DNA from: Mycobacterium syngnathidarum
GTDB lineage: Bacteria; Actinomycetota; Actinomycetes; Mycobacteriales; Mycobacteriaceae
Assembly: GCF_001942625.1 (NCBI RefSeq)
Contig: NZ_MLCL01000011.1
Location: 1-64,000 of the forward strand
Length of the DNA: 64,000 nt
Direction: 5' to 3'
Made by a program: the position numbers and the translations under genes. Below, piece after piece: positions 54,654 through 63,071 of this stretch (position 1 is the first letter of the stretch; every line of letters starts with the position of its first letter). A model generated the notes under the pieces. It was not told where the DNA came from. It worked only from the letters and a program-made list of their open reading frames with translations, and did no database searches.

Positions 54654-56350
54654 GCCGATCCGGCAGCCAGGTGCACCAGACCTGAGGCGACCGCGAAGCG
54701 CGGGCCGTGGACACCGTCGATATTGGCTCGCCCCACCACAACCCCCACGCCGCGCAGCGACTCGCCAACCGCACGCAGCAGCTCATCGTCGAGCGCGCCG
54801 CCGCCGGCCAGCACCAACGCGGTCGGGGGTTTGTCGAACGCGGCCAGGCAGCGGGCAATGTTGGCGGCCACGGTTTCCTGCTTGATCGCCAGTCGAAGGC
54901 TGCGCCATTCCTCGGCAGCCAGCTTGGTGGAGAAGGGAACCAACCCGGCTGTGCCGCGCGTGCACAGCCGGCCGATCGCATCGGCCGGGGCCGGCGAGTC
55001 CAGGAACAGGCGGCGCCCGTCCTCCTCGTGAGCGACGTGCGGGCCCTCGACCCGGATCGCCGGGGTGCGCTTGACCCGCTCGGCCAGCGCCCGCGGGATG
55101 TTCAGCATGCGGGCCACCGCGACGGTGATGGTCTCCCCCGCCCCGGCCGCCGTGACCGTGCGCTCCGCACCGATCAAATCGATGGTGCCACCACCGATGT
55201 CGCACACCACCGAATCCGGCGGCAACCCCGGGGTGGTGCGGGCACCCCGGCCGGCGGCCTCCGGCTCGGTGGCGATGGTGCGGGCCGGGCGTCCGGTCAG
55301 CTCGGTCAGCGTCGCCGCCGCGTCCTCGACGTGATCGGCGGCCAGCAAGGCCACCACCGTGCCCCGCGCGTCGGCCACGCCCCGGCGCAGCCACGTCCCG
55401 CTGTCCAGCGCGGCGAGATCGGTGAAAAAGGCGTCGTCGACGGCTATTTCGTGGTCGGCCGTCGGGATCGAGCGCAACCGGATCCGCACGACGCTGCCCG
55501 GGATTTCCCGCCGCAGAATGGTGTGGGCCTGGGCCGGCGAATACCGCACGGGCGCGCCGTCGATCCGGAACTCGACGTAGTCATCGTCCACGTCGGGAGG
55601 TTGCGGCGCTTCGGTGCGGGCGGTGACCGCGATGGCCGGGGAATCCGCGAGCTCACGGGTGAACTCAGCGACGTCGTGGATCTGATCATGACCGAGTTCC
55701 AGTGCCGCACACAGCGCAATCGGATCCGCCAGCGCCCGGTAGGCGCGTCCCTCGGCCACCACTTCCACCGCCACCAGCACCCCTGACGCCAGCCCGTCGA
55801 GGCCCACCTCGTCGACCACGGGGACATCGAGCGGAATCCGGTTGCGGATCAGCACCGCATCGTCCTGGGCAGCCAGCACACCCGCGATCGTCCAGCCGTT
55901 CCCCACGGCGGCGGTGATCGCCTCGGCAGCCACCTCGAAATCGGTGTCGGCGTCGACCGAGACGATCACCGGGCCGGCCTGGGGTCCGGCGGTCAGCTCG
56001 CCCAGCGGCACATGCCGGCCCACCGCGTAGCCCGTGCCGGCCGGGGTGCTGGCATCGGGCCTACGCAGGCTGCGCACCGGTGAGCGCGGCGACGGCGCCG
56101 GGGCCAACGGGGCGGTCTCGGTGTCGACCGGCCGGATCTTCGAGAGCACCAAGGCGTCTGCCCGCACGCCGGCGTCCACCTCGATACGGTGCAGCAGTGC
56201 CGCGGCTCCCTCCAAGGAATCCCGGGATCCCTTGCGGGCCCGGGTCGGTGCCTGACCATGGGTCAGCGGCTCGACGACGCCGTCGATGATGCGGGCCAAG
56301 ACGATCTCGGTGGTGTGGTTGCCCACGTCGATGCCCGCGATCACCCTCAC
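54650..56350 (-). CDS. Diol/glycerol dehydratase reactivase, large subunit
   Basis: 566 residues from GTG 56350: VIAGIDVGNHTTEIVLARI is the ATPase phosphate-1 motif of DdrA/DhaF/PduG, SVVCDIGGGTIDLIGAERT the phosphate-2 motif, and ALVLAGGGALDDELLRAVG the adenosine motif. It exchanges damaged B12 cofactor in the dehydratase with ATP. Starts by GTGA overlap with the small subunit. No small reactivase subunit (DdrB/PduH) is in this window. Confidence 0.9.
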   Translation of the reverse strand: MRVIAGIDVGNHTTEIVLARIIDGVVEPLTHGQAPTRARKGSRDSLEGAAALLHRIEVDAGVRADALVLSKIRPVDTETAPLAPAPSPRSPVRSLRRPDASTPAGTGYAVGRHVPLGELTAGPQAGPVIVSVDADTDFEVAAEAITAAVGNGWTIAGVLAAQDDAVLIRNRIPLDVPVVDEVGLDGLASGVLVAVEVVAEGRAYRALADPIALCAALELGHDQIHDVAEFTRELADSPAIAVTARTEAPQPPDVDDDYVEFRIDGAPVRYSPAQAHTILRREIPGSVVRIRLRSIPTADHEIAVDDAFFTDLAALDSGTWLRRGVADARGTVVALLAADHVEDAAATLTELTGRPARTIATEPEAAGRGARTTPGLPPDSVVCDIGGGTIDLIGAERTVTAAGAGETITVAVARMLNIPRALAERVKRTPAIRVEGPHVAHEEDGRRLFLDSPAPADAIGRLCTRGTAGLVPFSTKLAAEEWRSLRLAIKQETVAANIARCLAAFDKPPTALVLAGGGALDDELLRAVGESLRGVGVVVGRANIDGVHGPRFAVASGLVHLAAGSA

Positions 56351-56679
56351 CGCAACAGACCCCGGCGGGCATAGACGGCGGCGGCTTGGCGCACCAGTTC
56401 GGCGCACCGCACGGCACCGCGCGTTTCCAGCGACGACTGCAACGCATCGAGTTCGGCAGCGGTGGAGCGGTGCGGGCGCAGCGCCTCGTAGAGAGCCATC
56501 ACCTGGTCATCGTCGATCGTGGCCAATTCGGCTGCGCGAAGGAAGTTTTCGGCGAGCTGAAGGTTGCCGTGCTCCTCGGCGACAACGGCCTGATGGGCCA
56601 GCACCGCCGGGTCCATCCGCAGGTCCGACAGGCCCAGCTTGCCGTCGACGGCGGCTTCGACCGTGTATTTCTCACTCAT
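56347..56679 (-). CDS. Diol/glycerol dehydratase, small subunit
   Basis: 110 residues, MSEKYTVEAAVDGKLGLSDLRMDPAVLAHQAVVAEEHGNLQLAENFLRAAELATIDDDQVMALYEALRPHRST, typical of PduE/DhaB3/DdrC. It completes the B12-dependent dehydratase heterotrimer. Starts overlap the stop of the fused subunit (56676-56679) and its stop overlaps the reactivase start. Confidence 0.92.
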   Translation of the reverse strand: MSEKYTVEAAVDGKLGLSDLRMDPAVLAHQAVVAEEHGNLQLAENFLRAAELATIDDDQVMALYEALRPHRSTAAELDALQSSLETRGAVRCAELVRQAAAVYARRGLLR

Positions 56680-58937
56680 TTCCGAGTCACCTCCACCGTG
56701 ACGGGTGCCTGTCCCGGCTCACAGGCTTCACGCTCCAGTGCCACCAACGCGACGGCACGGGCGTGGTAGCGGGCCGAGATCGACTGGTCGGTGCCGCCAG
56801 TCAGGATCGGTACCGGCGCCATGCCCTTGGCGTGGCGGGCCGCGTTGCGGCCCAGTTCCCGATAGTTCTTGGCGGTCAACAACGGCGCCACGCTGAACAG
56901 CTCCAGATTGGCCAGCGGCGCCAGGTCCCGACGGTGAATCAGAGCAGTGCCCTTGCCCTGCAAGCCGATTCCGATCCCCGACCCGGACAGCTTGGCCGCG
57001 GTCAGGCCGATCAGGCCGACGTCGATGGTCGAGCGCACCCGCACGAACCGCGGTACACAGCCCTCCTCTTCCAGCCCGGCGGACAGCTGGCGGATCACCT
57101 CGCCGATCGGCAGGCCGCACAGGCTCAGCCACACGCTGCGCCCCAGCGCCGGTGACACGCCTATGCACACCTCCCGCGGATCGCTGCCCTGCCGCGCGGT
57201 TTCGAGGTCGGTGACGCTGATGTGGCCGGCATGCTCGGCTTGGTCGGCGGTGAGCTCGGCCGCTCTGCGCTGCTGGCGGATGTTGTCGATCTCGGCCCGG
57301 CGCTGTTCGGTGAGCGTGTAACCCGTTGCCGGACCGGTGTAGTCATTCGGATCGGTGATCTTGGACAGCACCCGGAACTGCTCATCGAAGATCGCCGAGG
57401 TCTGCAGCTGGTCGCCGCGCAGCCGTTCGACCGTCAGCCGCATGATGGCTTCGGCCTCGTCGTCGTAACCGGTGCGCTTGAGGGAGGCGACCACGTCGAA
57501 CACCGTGAGCTGTCTGGCCTCGATGGCATTGGCGGCCTCCGCGACGGCCTTCGGGTCCCCGGGTGGCAGATCGCGTGACCCATTGGCGATCACCACCTCC
57601 TCGATGTGGGTGTCGTCGAAATCGGCCAGGCCCAGGTCGCGGTAGACGGCCTGCACGGCGGTGGCCGCGCGGCGCCGCACCGCTGCCAGGTGCTCGGGCG
57701 ACACCGTGCGTAGCCCACCGTCGGCTCCCCAATCCCGTTGCAGAACCAGGAAATCGTCCATGTCGTCGGAGTTGAAGTTGGACAGCGCGAACGCGTTGTC
57801 GTAGCGCGGGATCGAGCCGAACCCGGAGAAGATGAAATCCGCGCCGGCCAGCAGCACCGGCAGGGTGTGCGCGCTGCGGCGGATGTCGGATTCGGAGATC
57901 AAGTTGTCGTTGCCCGCGCACGACTCCAGATCACGCATCATCACCATCAGGTTTTCGGCAAGCAACTCCTTCATGCCCTCGGGCACCGAGGCCACCACAC
58001 CGACCCCGTCGATGCCGCCGTTCTGCACACCCTGGGAGCCCAGCGCCCGGGCCAGCGAGACACAGCGAGATTCCAGGTAGAGGATCGAACATTTCTCGGC
58101 CGCACCCATCAGCACCTCGGCGCCGCCACCGCTGGTGACCCGCATCTTCAAACCACGCGAGGCGTAGGCACTCGTCAAGATCGCCTTGGAGAACGGGGTG
58201 TCATCGCCATCGACGAACACCTGCTCGGTGCCGTAGATGGAAATGGTCTCCGCGTAACTGGTCAGCCCGCGCAGGCCCAACCGCAGTTCCAGCGCCTCCT
58301 CGATCGAGCATTGAGCCATCGCCCCTGGCACGCCCACCTGCGAACCGATCAGCAGCGCAACGGCATTCGACGGCGCATCGCCGAGCACCGGCACCGTGGT
58401 CTCGACCTCGCGGAACCCGTAGGCCACCGCGCTGGCCGCATCGGCGGCGATCAGCATGGGATCGTCGAGCTGGTTGGTGACATGGGCTTGATTGCTCGGG
58501 GTGCGCCGGGCCCGCATCTTGGCCATCGCCATCTGCATCTCGACCGGGGTCAGTACGGCGATGACCCTCGCGAGTTTGGCCGGCGTGGTGCCGCCGATCA
58601 GCCGGACCACCTCGGCGCGGGACACGTTGAGGTCGACGGTCTTGCGGGCCAGGTCGACGTCGGTCATCGCCATCGCCTCGAGTGCGACTTCGAGGTCCAG
58701 GCCGTACCGCGCGATGAACTCGTCGATCACGTCGAAATCCGCGGCGGCCTTGCCGTCCATCTCGACGACCTGCCCGTCGCGCACCACCAGTGACGGTTCT
58801 GGATCGTGCGGGCTGCGCATCGCGACCAGGCCCAGCTCCGGATTGGTCATGCTGAACCCGTCGAGGTTCACCGGCTGCGCATCGAGTATCCGCATCCTGC
58901 CGAGGTAGTCACCGCCGTCGTCCGCCACGCCGACCAT
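56676..58937 (-). CDS. Diol/glycerol dehydratase, fused large and medium subunits
   Basis: 753 residues. The first ~555 residues are the PduC-type barrel (DGFSMTNPELGLVAMRSPHDPEPSLVVRDGQVVEMDGKAAADFDVIDEFIARYG; TSGGGAEVLMGAAEKCSILYLESRC; the AGNDNLISESDIRRSAHTLPVLLAGADFIFSG region). From ~600 is the PduD-type medium subunit (ISVTDLETARQGSDPREVCIGVSPALGRSVWLSLCGLPIGEVIRQL). Adenosyl-B12 enables 1,2-diol or glycerol dehydration to an aldehyde. Fused C-D chains are known in mycobacteria. Start alternatives exist near the N-terminus. 46 bp downstream of the WS/DGAT gene. Confidence 0.93.
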   Translation of the reverse strand: MVGVADDGGDYLGRMRILDAQPVNLDGFSMTNPELGLVAMRSPHDPEPSLVVRDGQVVEMDGKAAADFDVIDEFIARYGLDLEVALEAMAMTDVDLARKTVDLNVSRAEVVRLIGGTTPAKLARVIAVLTPVEMQMAMAKMRARRTPSNQAHVTNQLDDPMLIAADAASAVAYGFREVETTVPVLGDAPSNAVALLIGSQVGVPGAMAQCSIEEALELRLGLRGLTSYAETISIYGTEQVFVDGDDTPFSKAILTSAYASRGLKMRVTSGGGAEVLMGAAEKCSILYLESRCVSLARALGSQGVQNGGIDGVGVVASVPEGMKELLAENLMVMMRDLESCAGNDNLISESDIRRSAHTLPVLLAGADFIFSGFGSIPRYDNAFALSNFNSDDMDDFLVLQRDWGADGGLRTVSPEHLAAVRRRAATAVQAVYRDLGLADFDDTHIEEVVIANGSRDLPPGDPKAVAEAANAIEARQLTVFDVVASLKRTGYDDEAEAIMRLTVERLRGDQLQTSAIFDEQFRVLSKITDPNDYTGPATGYTLTEQRRAEIDNIRQQRRAAELTADQAEHAGHISVTDLETARQGSDPREVCIGVSPALGRSVWLSLCGLPIGEVIRQLSAGLEEEGCVPRFVRVRSTIDVGLIGLTAAKLSGSGIGIGLQGKGTALIHRRDLAPLANLELFSVAPLLTAKNYRELGRNAARHAKGMAPVPILTGGTDQSISARYHARAVALVALEREACEPGQAPVTVEVTRK

Positions 58938-58983
58938 TTTGCGTGACGAACCCTATTTGGTCTACCCATTACGCCTTTTGGTG

Positions 58984-60339
58984 TCAGACCCCGGCCGCAA
59001 CCTCAAGTGCCTTGAGTGAATCCTCCAGATGACCGAGCATGCGCTGCAGATGCGGCACACTGCGCCGGCAGCCCACCAGCCCGAAATCCAGGTTGTCGGC
59101 ATTGTTGGCCAGGGTGATGTTCATCGCCTGCCCGTCCAGCGCGATCGACAGCGGATAGTTGCCGTCGAGCCGAGCACCCTTCCAGTACAACGGATGTCGC
59201 GGGCCCGGCACGTTGGAGATGACCAGGTTGAACGGCGGCGAGGTGGCCCGGACGAAGCCCGGCACGGCGGCCAGACCGAGCGGCGCGATCATCATCGCCG
59301 ACAACGCCAGGGCCTGAACCCGGGGCAGCTCGGAAAACACCTTCTTGTTGCCCCGCATCGACTCACCGATGACCTTCAGCCTCCCGGCGGGATCGTCCAG
59401 ATCGGTGCCCAAATTGCACAGCACCGAACCGACCAGATTTCCGCCGGCGTCGGCCTCGTGCTCGGCGCGCAGGCTCACCGGGACCATCGCGATCAACGGC
59501 CGGTCCGGCAGTGCATCCTGCTCCAACAGATACGCGCGCAACGCACCGGCACACACCGCCAGCACCACGTCGTTGACCGTGGACCCGGCGGCCTGCGAAA
59601 TCCGCTTGAACCGCTCCAGCGGCCACGACTGCGCTGCGACTCGGCGGGCCCCACCGATCTTGACGTTGAACATCGTCTTGGGAGCCGCGAACGGCAGCGT
59701 GAGCTGTTGTTCCAGCAGCCCCGTACGGGCCAGCTTGACCGTCGACGGCGCCAGCCCGGCCACCGAGCCGACGGTGTCGCTGACCGTCTTCATCACCGAC
59801 GAACCCTGGTGCGGGCGCCTGCGGCGCGGCAGTGCCCACGGCACCCGCACCTCGGTGTCGTCCGGATCCTCCGAGAGCGTGCGCATCAGCAGCTTGAGCG
59901 CCGAGACTCCATCGATCAGCGAATGGTGCATCTTGGTGTAGACCGCGAACCGGCCATCGGCCAGGCCTTCGATCAGGTGCGCTTCCCACAGCGGCCGGTG
60001 CCGGTCGAGCAGACTGCCATGCAGTCGCGAGGTCAGCTCCAACAGATCGCGGACCCGGCCCGGCGACGGCAAACCCGAGCGACGCAGGTGATAGTCCAGG
60101 TCGACGTCCTCGTCATACGTCCAGCCGACGTTGGCGATACCGCCCAGAATGGTTGCCGGGTGCTTGCGGAACACGGGCTCGACCTCGGTGTGGGCCACCA
60201 TCTCGTCGTACAGCTCGCGCACGAACTCGCGGCCCGCACCGGCCGGGGGCTCGTAGAGCGCGAGGCCGCCGACGTGGAACGGGTGCTCCCGGGTCTCGGC
60301 GATCAGAAACATCGAATCGGTCGGCGACATCAGCTCCAT
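58984..60339 (-). CDS. Wax ester synthase/diacylglycerol acyltransferase (WS/DGAT)
   Basis: 451 residues from ATG 60339 (ATG 60381 in frame). It starts MELMSPTDSMFLIAETREHPFHVGG; the HHxxxDG active site is MHHSLIDG, with NDVVLAVCAGALRAYL and the C-terminal LVISNVPGPRHPLYWKGA motif. It transfers acyl-CoA to diacylglycerol or fatty alcohols, making triacylglycerol/wax stores. Position near Prim-PolC/ligC neighbours recalls Mtb tgs2 (Rv3734c), unverified. It lies upstream of and may be cotranscribed with the dehydratase genes. Confidence 0.9.
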   Translation of the reverse strand: MELMSPTDSMFLIAETREHPFHVGGLALYEPPAGAGREFVRELYDEMVAHTEVEPVFRKHPATILGGIANVGWTYDEDVDLDYHLRRSGLPSPGRVRDLLELTSRLHGSLLDRHRPLWEAHLIEGLADGRFAVYTKMHHSLIDGVSALKLLMRTLSEDPDDTEVRVPWALPRRRRPHQGSSVMKTVSDTVGSVAGLAPSTVKLARTGLLEQQLTLPFAAPKTMFNVKIGGARRVAAQSWPLERFKRISQAAGSTVNDVVLAVCAGALRAYLLEQDALPDRPLIAMVPVSLRAEHEADAGGNLVGSVLCNLGTDLDDPAGRLKVIGESMRGNKKVFSELPRVQALALSAMMIAPLGLAAVPGFVRATSPPFNLVISNVPGPRHPLYWKGARLDGNYPLSIALDGQAMNITLANNADNLDFGLVGCRRSVPHLQRMLGHLEDSLKALEVAAGV

Positions 60340-60440
60340 GGACACATTCAACGCCGATGCGGCAGACCCCACGCTGCGCATGGCAAAACAAGTAGCCGAC
60401 TACGCGTTCCCGGCCGCCGACAAGCACGCAGGATCTGTGC

Positions 60441-60845
60441 ATGGCCACCACGGCGCGCAAGATTCTCGCACTGATCAGAATCGTCAACGGTGCGGCGGGA
60501 CTGCTCGCACCCGAGAAGCTGCTGGGCCGCCTCGGCGTCGACACCGCCCAGGATCGCTCCGGCACCTATCCCTTCCGCATGTTCGGTATCCGCACCGTCA
60601 TCATCGGTCTCGAGCTCCTGATGCTGCGCGGCGCGGAACTGCGTCGTGCCGAGAAACTCGCGGTGCTCATCCACGCCAGCGACACCGTCTCGGCCGCCGT
60701 CACCGCGGCCCGCGGCGATCTGCCACGCAAACCGGGATTGGTGGCCATAGTCATCTCCGCAATCAACACCGCACTCGCGGTCACCGCATGGAAAGGAGGC
60801 CGGGATGTCCTCCCTGCTGACACGGTGGTTCATCAAAGCCACTGA
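60441..60845 (+). CDS. Conserved membrane protein of the alpha-dioxygenase-like cluster
   Basis: 134 residues from ATG 60441: MATTARKILALIRIVNGAAGLLAPEKLLGRLG, with hydrophobic segments around 50-65 and 95-115. It resembles small DUF4267-type membrane proteins only loosely. Overlaps the start of the haem-peroxidase gene by 41 bp in another frame, so they are translationally linked. Function unknown. Confidence 0.72.
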   Translation: MATTARKILALIRIVNGAAGLLAPEKLLGRLGVDTAQDRSGTYPFRMFGIRTVIIGLELLMLRGAELRRAEKLAVLIHASDTVSAAVTAARGDLPRKPGLVAIVISAINTALAVTAWKGGRDVLPADTVVHQSH

Positions 60846-62625
60846 GATCGTCGACCGCCGTATCGGGTGGGACAAACTCCCGCCGTGGATCGGGCTCTCG
60901 GTACTGATCGGGGTTCGCGACGCGCTGCGCGAGCACAATCTCTACGACACCTATCGGGGTGATCCCCCGGCCGCACCGACGCACGACCCTGCCGACTACC
61001 TGACCGTCAGGACCGTCGACGGCTCGTACAACGATCTGTCGGCACCTTCGATGGGCATGGCCAACACCCGGTTCGGGCGAAACGTACCGCTGGACAAGGG
61101 ACATGGCGAGCAGCCGCCACACCTGATGGACCCCAACCCGCGGCTCGTCGGCAACGAGCTGCTGCAACGCGGAGACGAGTTCAAACCGGCCACGACACTC
61201 AACGTGCTGGCGGCGGCCTGGCTGCAGTTCGAAACCCGCGACTGGTTCAGCCACGGCACCGACCCGACCAATATGATCGAGATTCCGCTACCCGAAGGCG
61301 AGACGGACTGGGACGTCAAAGGGGACGGCCCCACCATCCAGATCCCGTCCACGCCCGCCGACCACAACGCAGCGCCCGGGCAGCAGCCACCGACCTTCCT
61401 CAACACCGAGACCCACTGGTGGGACGCCTCTCAGATCTACGGCAGCAATCAACAGTTCCAGGATGCGATCCGCACCCCCAAGCAAGCCAACGACGGCAAG
61501 GTGCGCATCGACGCCGACGGGTTCATCGACCTCGACCCGAACTTGCTCGGCGAGTCCGGCGGAGCCGACGGCTGGTGGCTCGGCCTGGAACTCATGGGCA
61601 CGATCTTCCTGCGTGAGCACAACGCCATCTGCGATCGGCTGAAGGCCGCCTACCCGGCGTGGTCGGGCGATCAGATCTTCAACAAGGCCCGGATGATCAA
61701 CGCCGCCCTGATCGCCAAGATCCACACCATCGAGTGGACACCGGCGATCCTGGGGCACCCGACGCTGCAGATCGGCATGCGGGCCAACTGGTTCGGCCTG
61801 GCCGGCGAGCGGGTCAAGGAGCTGATCGGGCGGGTGAGCTCGAGCGAGGCGATCAGCGGTGTCCTCGGATCGGCCACCGACCACCACTCGGCGCCGTACT
61901 CCATCACCGAGGATTTCGTCACCGTCTACCGCATGCACCCGCTGGTTCCGGACAAGTACGAATTCCTCAACGTGTCCGGAGCCGCTGCGCCGCAGGAACT
62001 CTCGTTCGACAGTATCCACGGCGGGGCGAACTCCCGCGGTGTGCTCAAGAGCATGGGCGTGGGCAATTGCCTGTACTCCCTCGGCGTCGCGCATCCCGGT
62101 GCGGTCACCCTGCACAACAGTCCCAACTTCATGCGCCGCTTCGACCGCACCGACGGCCACGTCATCGACCTGATCTCGACCGACATCATCCGCTCGCGCG
62201 AGCGTGGGGTGCCGCGCTACAACGAATTCCGCCGACAGCTACGGCTGAAACCGGCCACCTCGTTCGACGAGATCAGCGGCGGCTCCAAGGAAACCGCGGC
62301 GAAGATGAAGAAGATCTACGGCGGTGACATCGAGAAGGTCGACGCCATGGTCGGGATGTACGGCGAGAAGCTGCCGAAGGGGTTCGGATTCAGCGACACC
62401 GCTTTCCGCATCTTCGTCCTGATGGCGACCCGCCGGCTCAAGAGCGATCGCTTCTTCACCGTCGACTTCACCCCGCGCGTTTACACCCCGGAGGGCATGG
62501 CCTGGATCGACGAGAACGACATGTGTTCGGTGCTGATCCGGCACTACCCCGAGCTGGAACCGGTACTGCGCGAACAGCGCAACGCGTTCGCACCGTGGCC
62601 GCGCCTCGGTCAGGCCAAGCCATGA
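60805..62625 (+). CDS. Haem peroxidase, alpha-dioxygenase-like
   Basis: 606 residues. The peroxidase fold shows NTETHWWDASQIYGS, the LREHNAICDRLKAAYP motif, INAALIAKIHTIEWTPAILGHPTLQIGMRANWFGLAGERVKEL and VYRMHPLVPDKYEF. The Y-R-M-H (Tyr375, His378) matches the catalytic Tyr and proximal His of plant fatty-acid alpha-dioxygenases. The expected distal His appears to be Arg145 in LQFETRDWFSHG. It may add O2 to a fatty acid, giving a 2-hydroperoxide, or act as a different peroxidase. Preceded by AAAGGAGG; start lies inside the upstream gene. Confidence 0.85.
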   Translation: MSSLLTRWFIKATEIVDRRIGWDKLPPWIGLSVLIGVRDALREHNLYDTYRGDPPAAPTHDPADYLTVRTVDGSYNDLSAPSMGMANTRFGRNVPLDKGHGEQPPHLMDPNPRLVGNELLQRGDEFKPATTLNVLAAAWLQFETRDWFSHGTDPTNMIEIPLPEGETDWDVKGDGPTIQIPSTPADHNAAPGQQPPTFLNTETHWWDASQIYGSNQQFQDAIRTPKQANDGKVRIDADGFIDLDPNLLGESGGADGWWLGLELMGTIFLREHNAICDRLKAAYPAWSGDQIFNKARMINAALIAKIHTIEWTPAILGHPTLQIGMRANWFGLAGERVKELIGRVSSSEAISGVLGSATDHHSAPYSITEDFVTVYRMHPLVPDKYEFLNVSGAAAPQELSFDSIHGGANSRGVLKSMGVGNCLYSLGVAHPGAVTLHNSPNFMRRFDRTDGHVIDLISTDIIRSRERGVPRYNEFRRQLRLKPATSFDEISGGSKETAAKMKKIYGGDIEKVDAMVGMYGEKLPKGFGFSDTAFRIFVLMATRRLKSDRFFTVDFTPRVYTPEGMAWIDENDMCSVLIRHYPELEPVLREQRNAFAPWPRLGQAKP

Positions 62626-63071
62626 CGCGCACCGCGCCGATCGACGAGACGGCGCTCCTCAGCTACAGCAACAGCATGCTGGACAACCTGTTCCGGCAAT
62701 CGCTCGCCGGACCCATCCCGGACGGCGACACCAGCGGCACGCTGCTGGCCTGGCCGGGCACGCGGATCGCCAAGCCGCTGGCCTGGCTGGTACGGATCCT
62801 CATCTGGCAGGGCAAGGTGCTCGACCGTCGCGAGGGGGTACTGCGCAACAAGGTGACCCCGTTCGGCCTGCGGCTCGTCAAAGCCCGGCTCTCGATCGCA
62901 TCGAGCTGGGTGGACTTCGGGGACTGCGTGCTCATCGACTACTCCACGACCTCGTTCCTGGCCCGCATGGTGCGCGACGAGATCCGCCAGGTCGGTCCCG
63001 GTCTCTACCTCGGGGTCGTCTGGCTGTGGCGGAAACGCGTCGGGTGGTTCACCATTCGCTCGACCGGGTGA
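62622..63071 (+). CDS. Conserved hypothetical protein of the alpha-dioxygenase-like cluster
   Basis: 149 residues from ATG 62622, overlapping the peroxidase stop by 4 bp (ATGA). Sequence: NSMLDNLFRQSLAGPIPDGDTSGTLLAWPGTRIAKPLAWLVRILIWQGKVLDRREGVLRNKVTPFGLRLVKA, then a beta-rich C-terminal half with IDYSTTSFLARMVRDEIRQVGPGLYLGVVWLW. I do not recognise the family. Coupled translation implies a shared role with the peroxidase. Confidence 0.75.
   Translation: MTRTAPIDETALLSYSNSMLDNLFRQSLAGPIPDGDTSGTLLAWPGTRIAKPLAWLVRILIWQGKVLDRREGVLRNKVTPFGLRLVKARLSIASSWVDFGDCVLIDYSTTSFLARMVRDEIRQVGPGLYLGVVWLWRKRVGWFTIRSTG

Noticed and set aside
58938..58983. Possible B12 riboswitch ahead of the diol dehydratase
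   Set aside because: The gap is only 46 bp, too short for a cobalamin riboswitch, and no B12-box-like sequence is visible.
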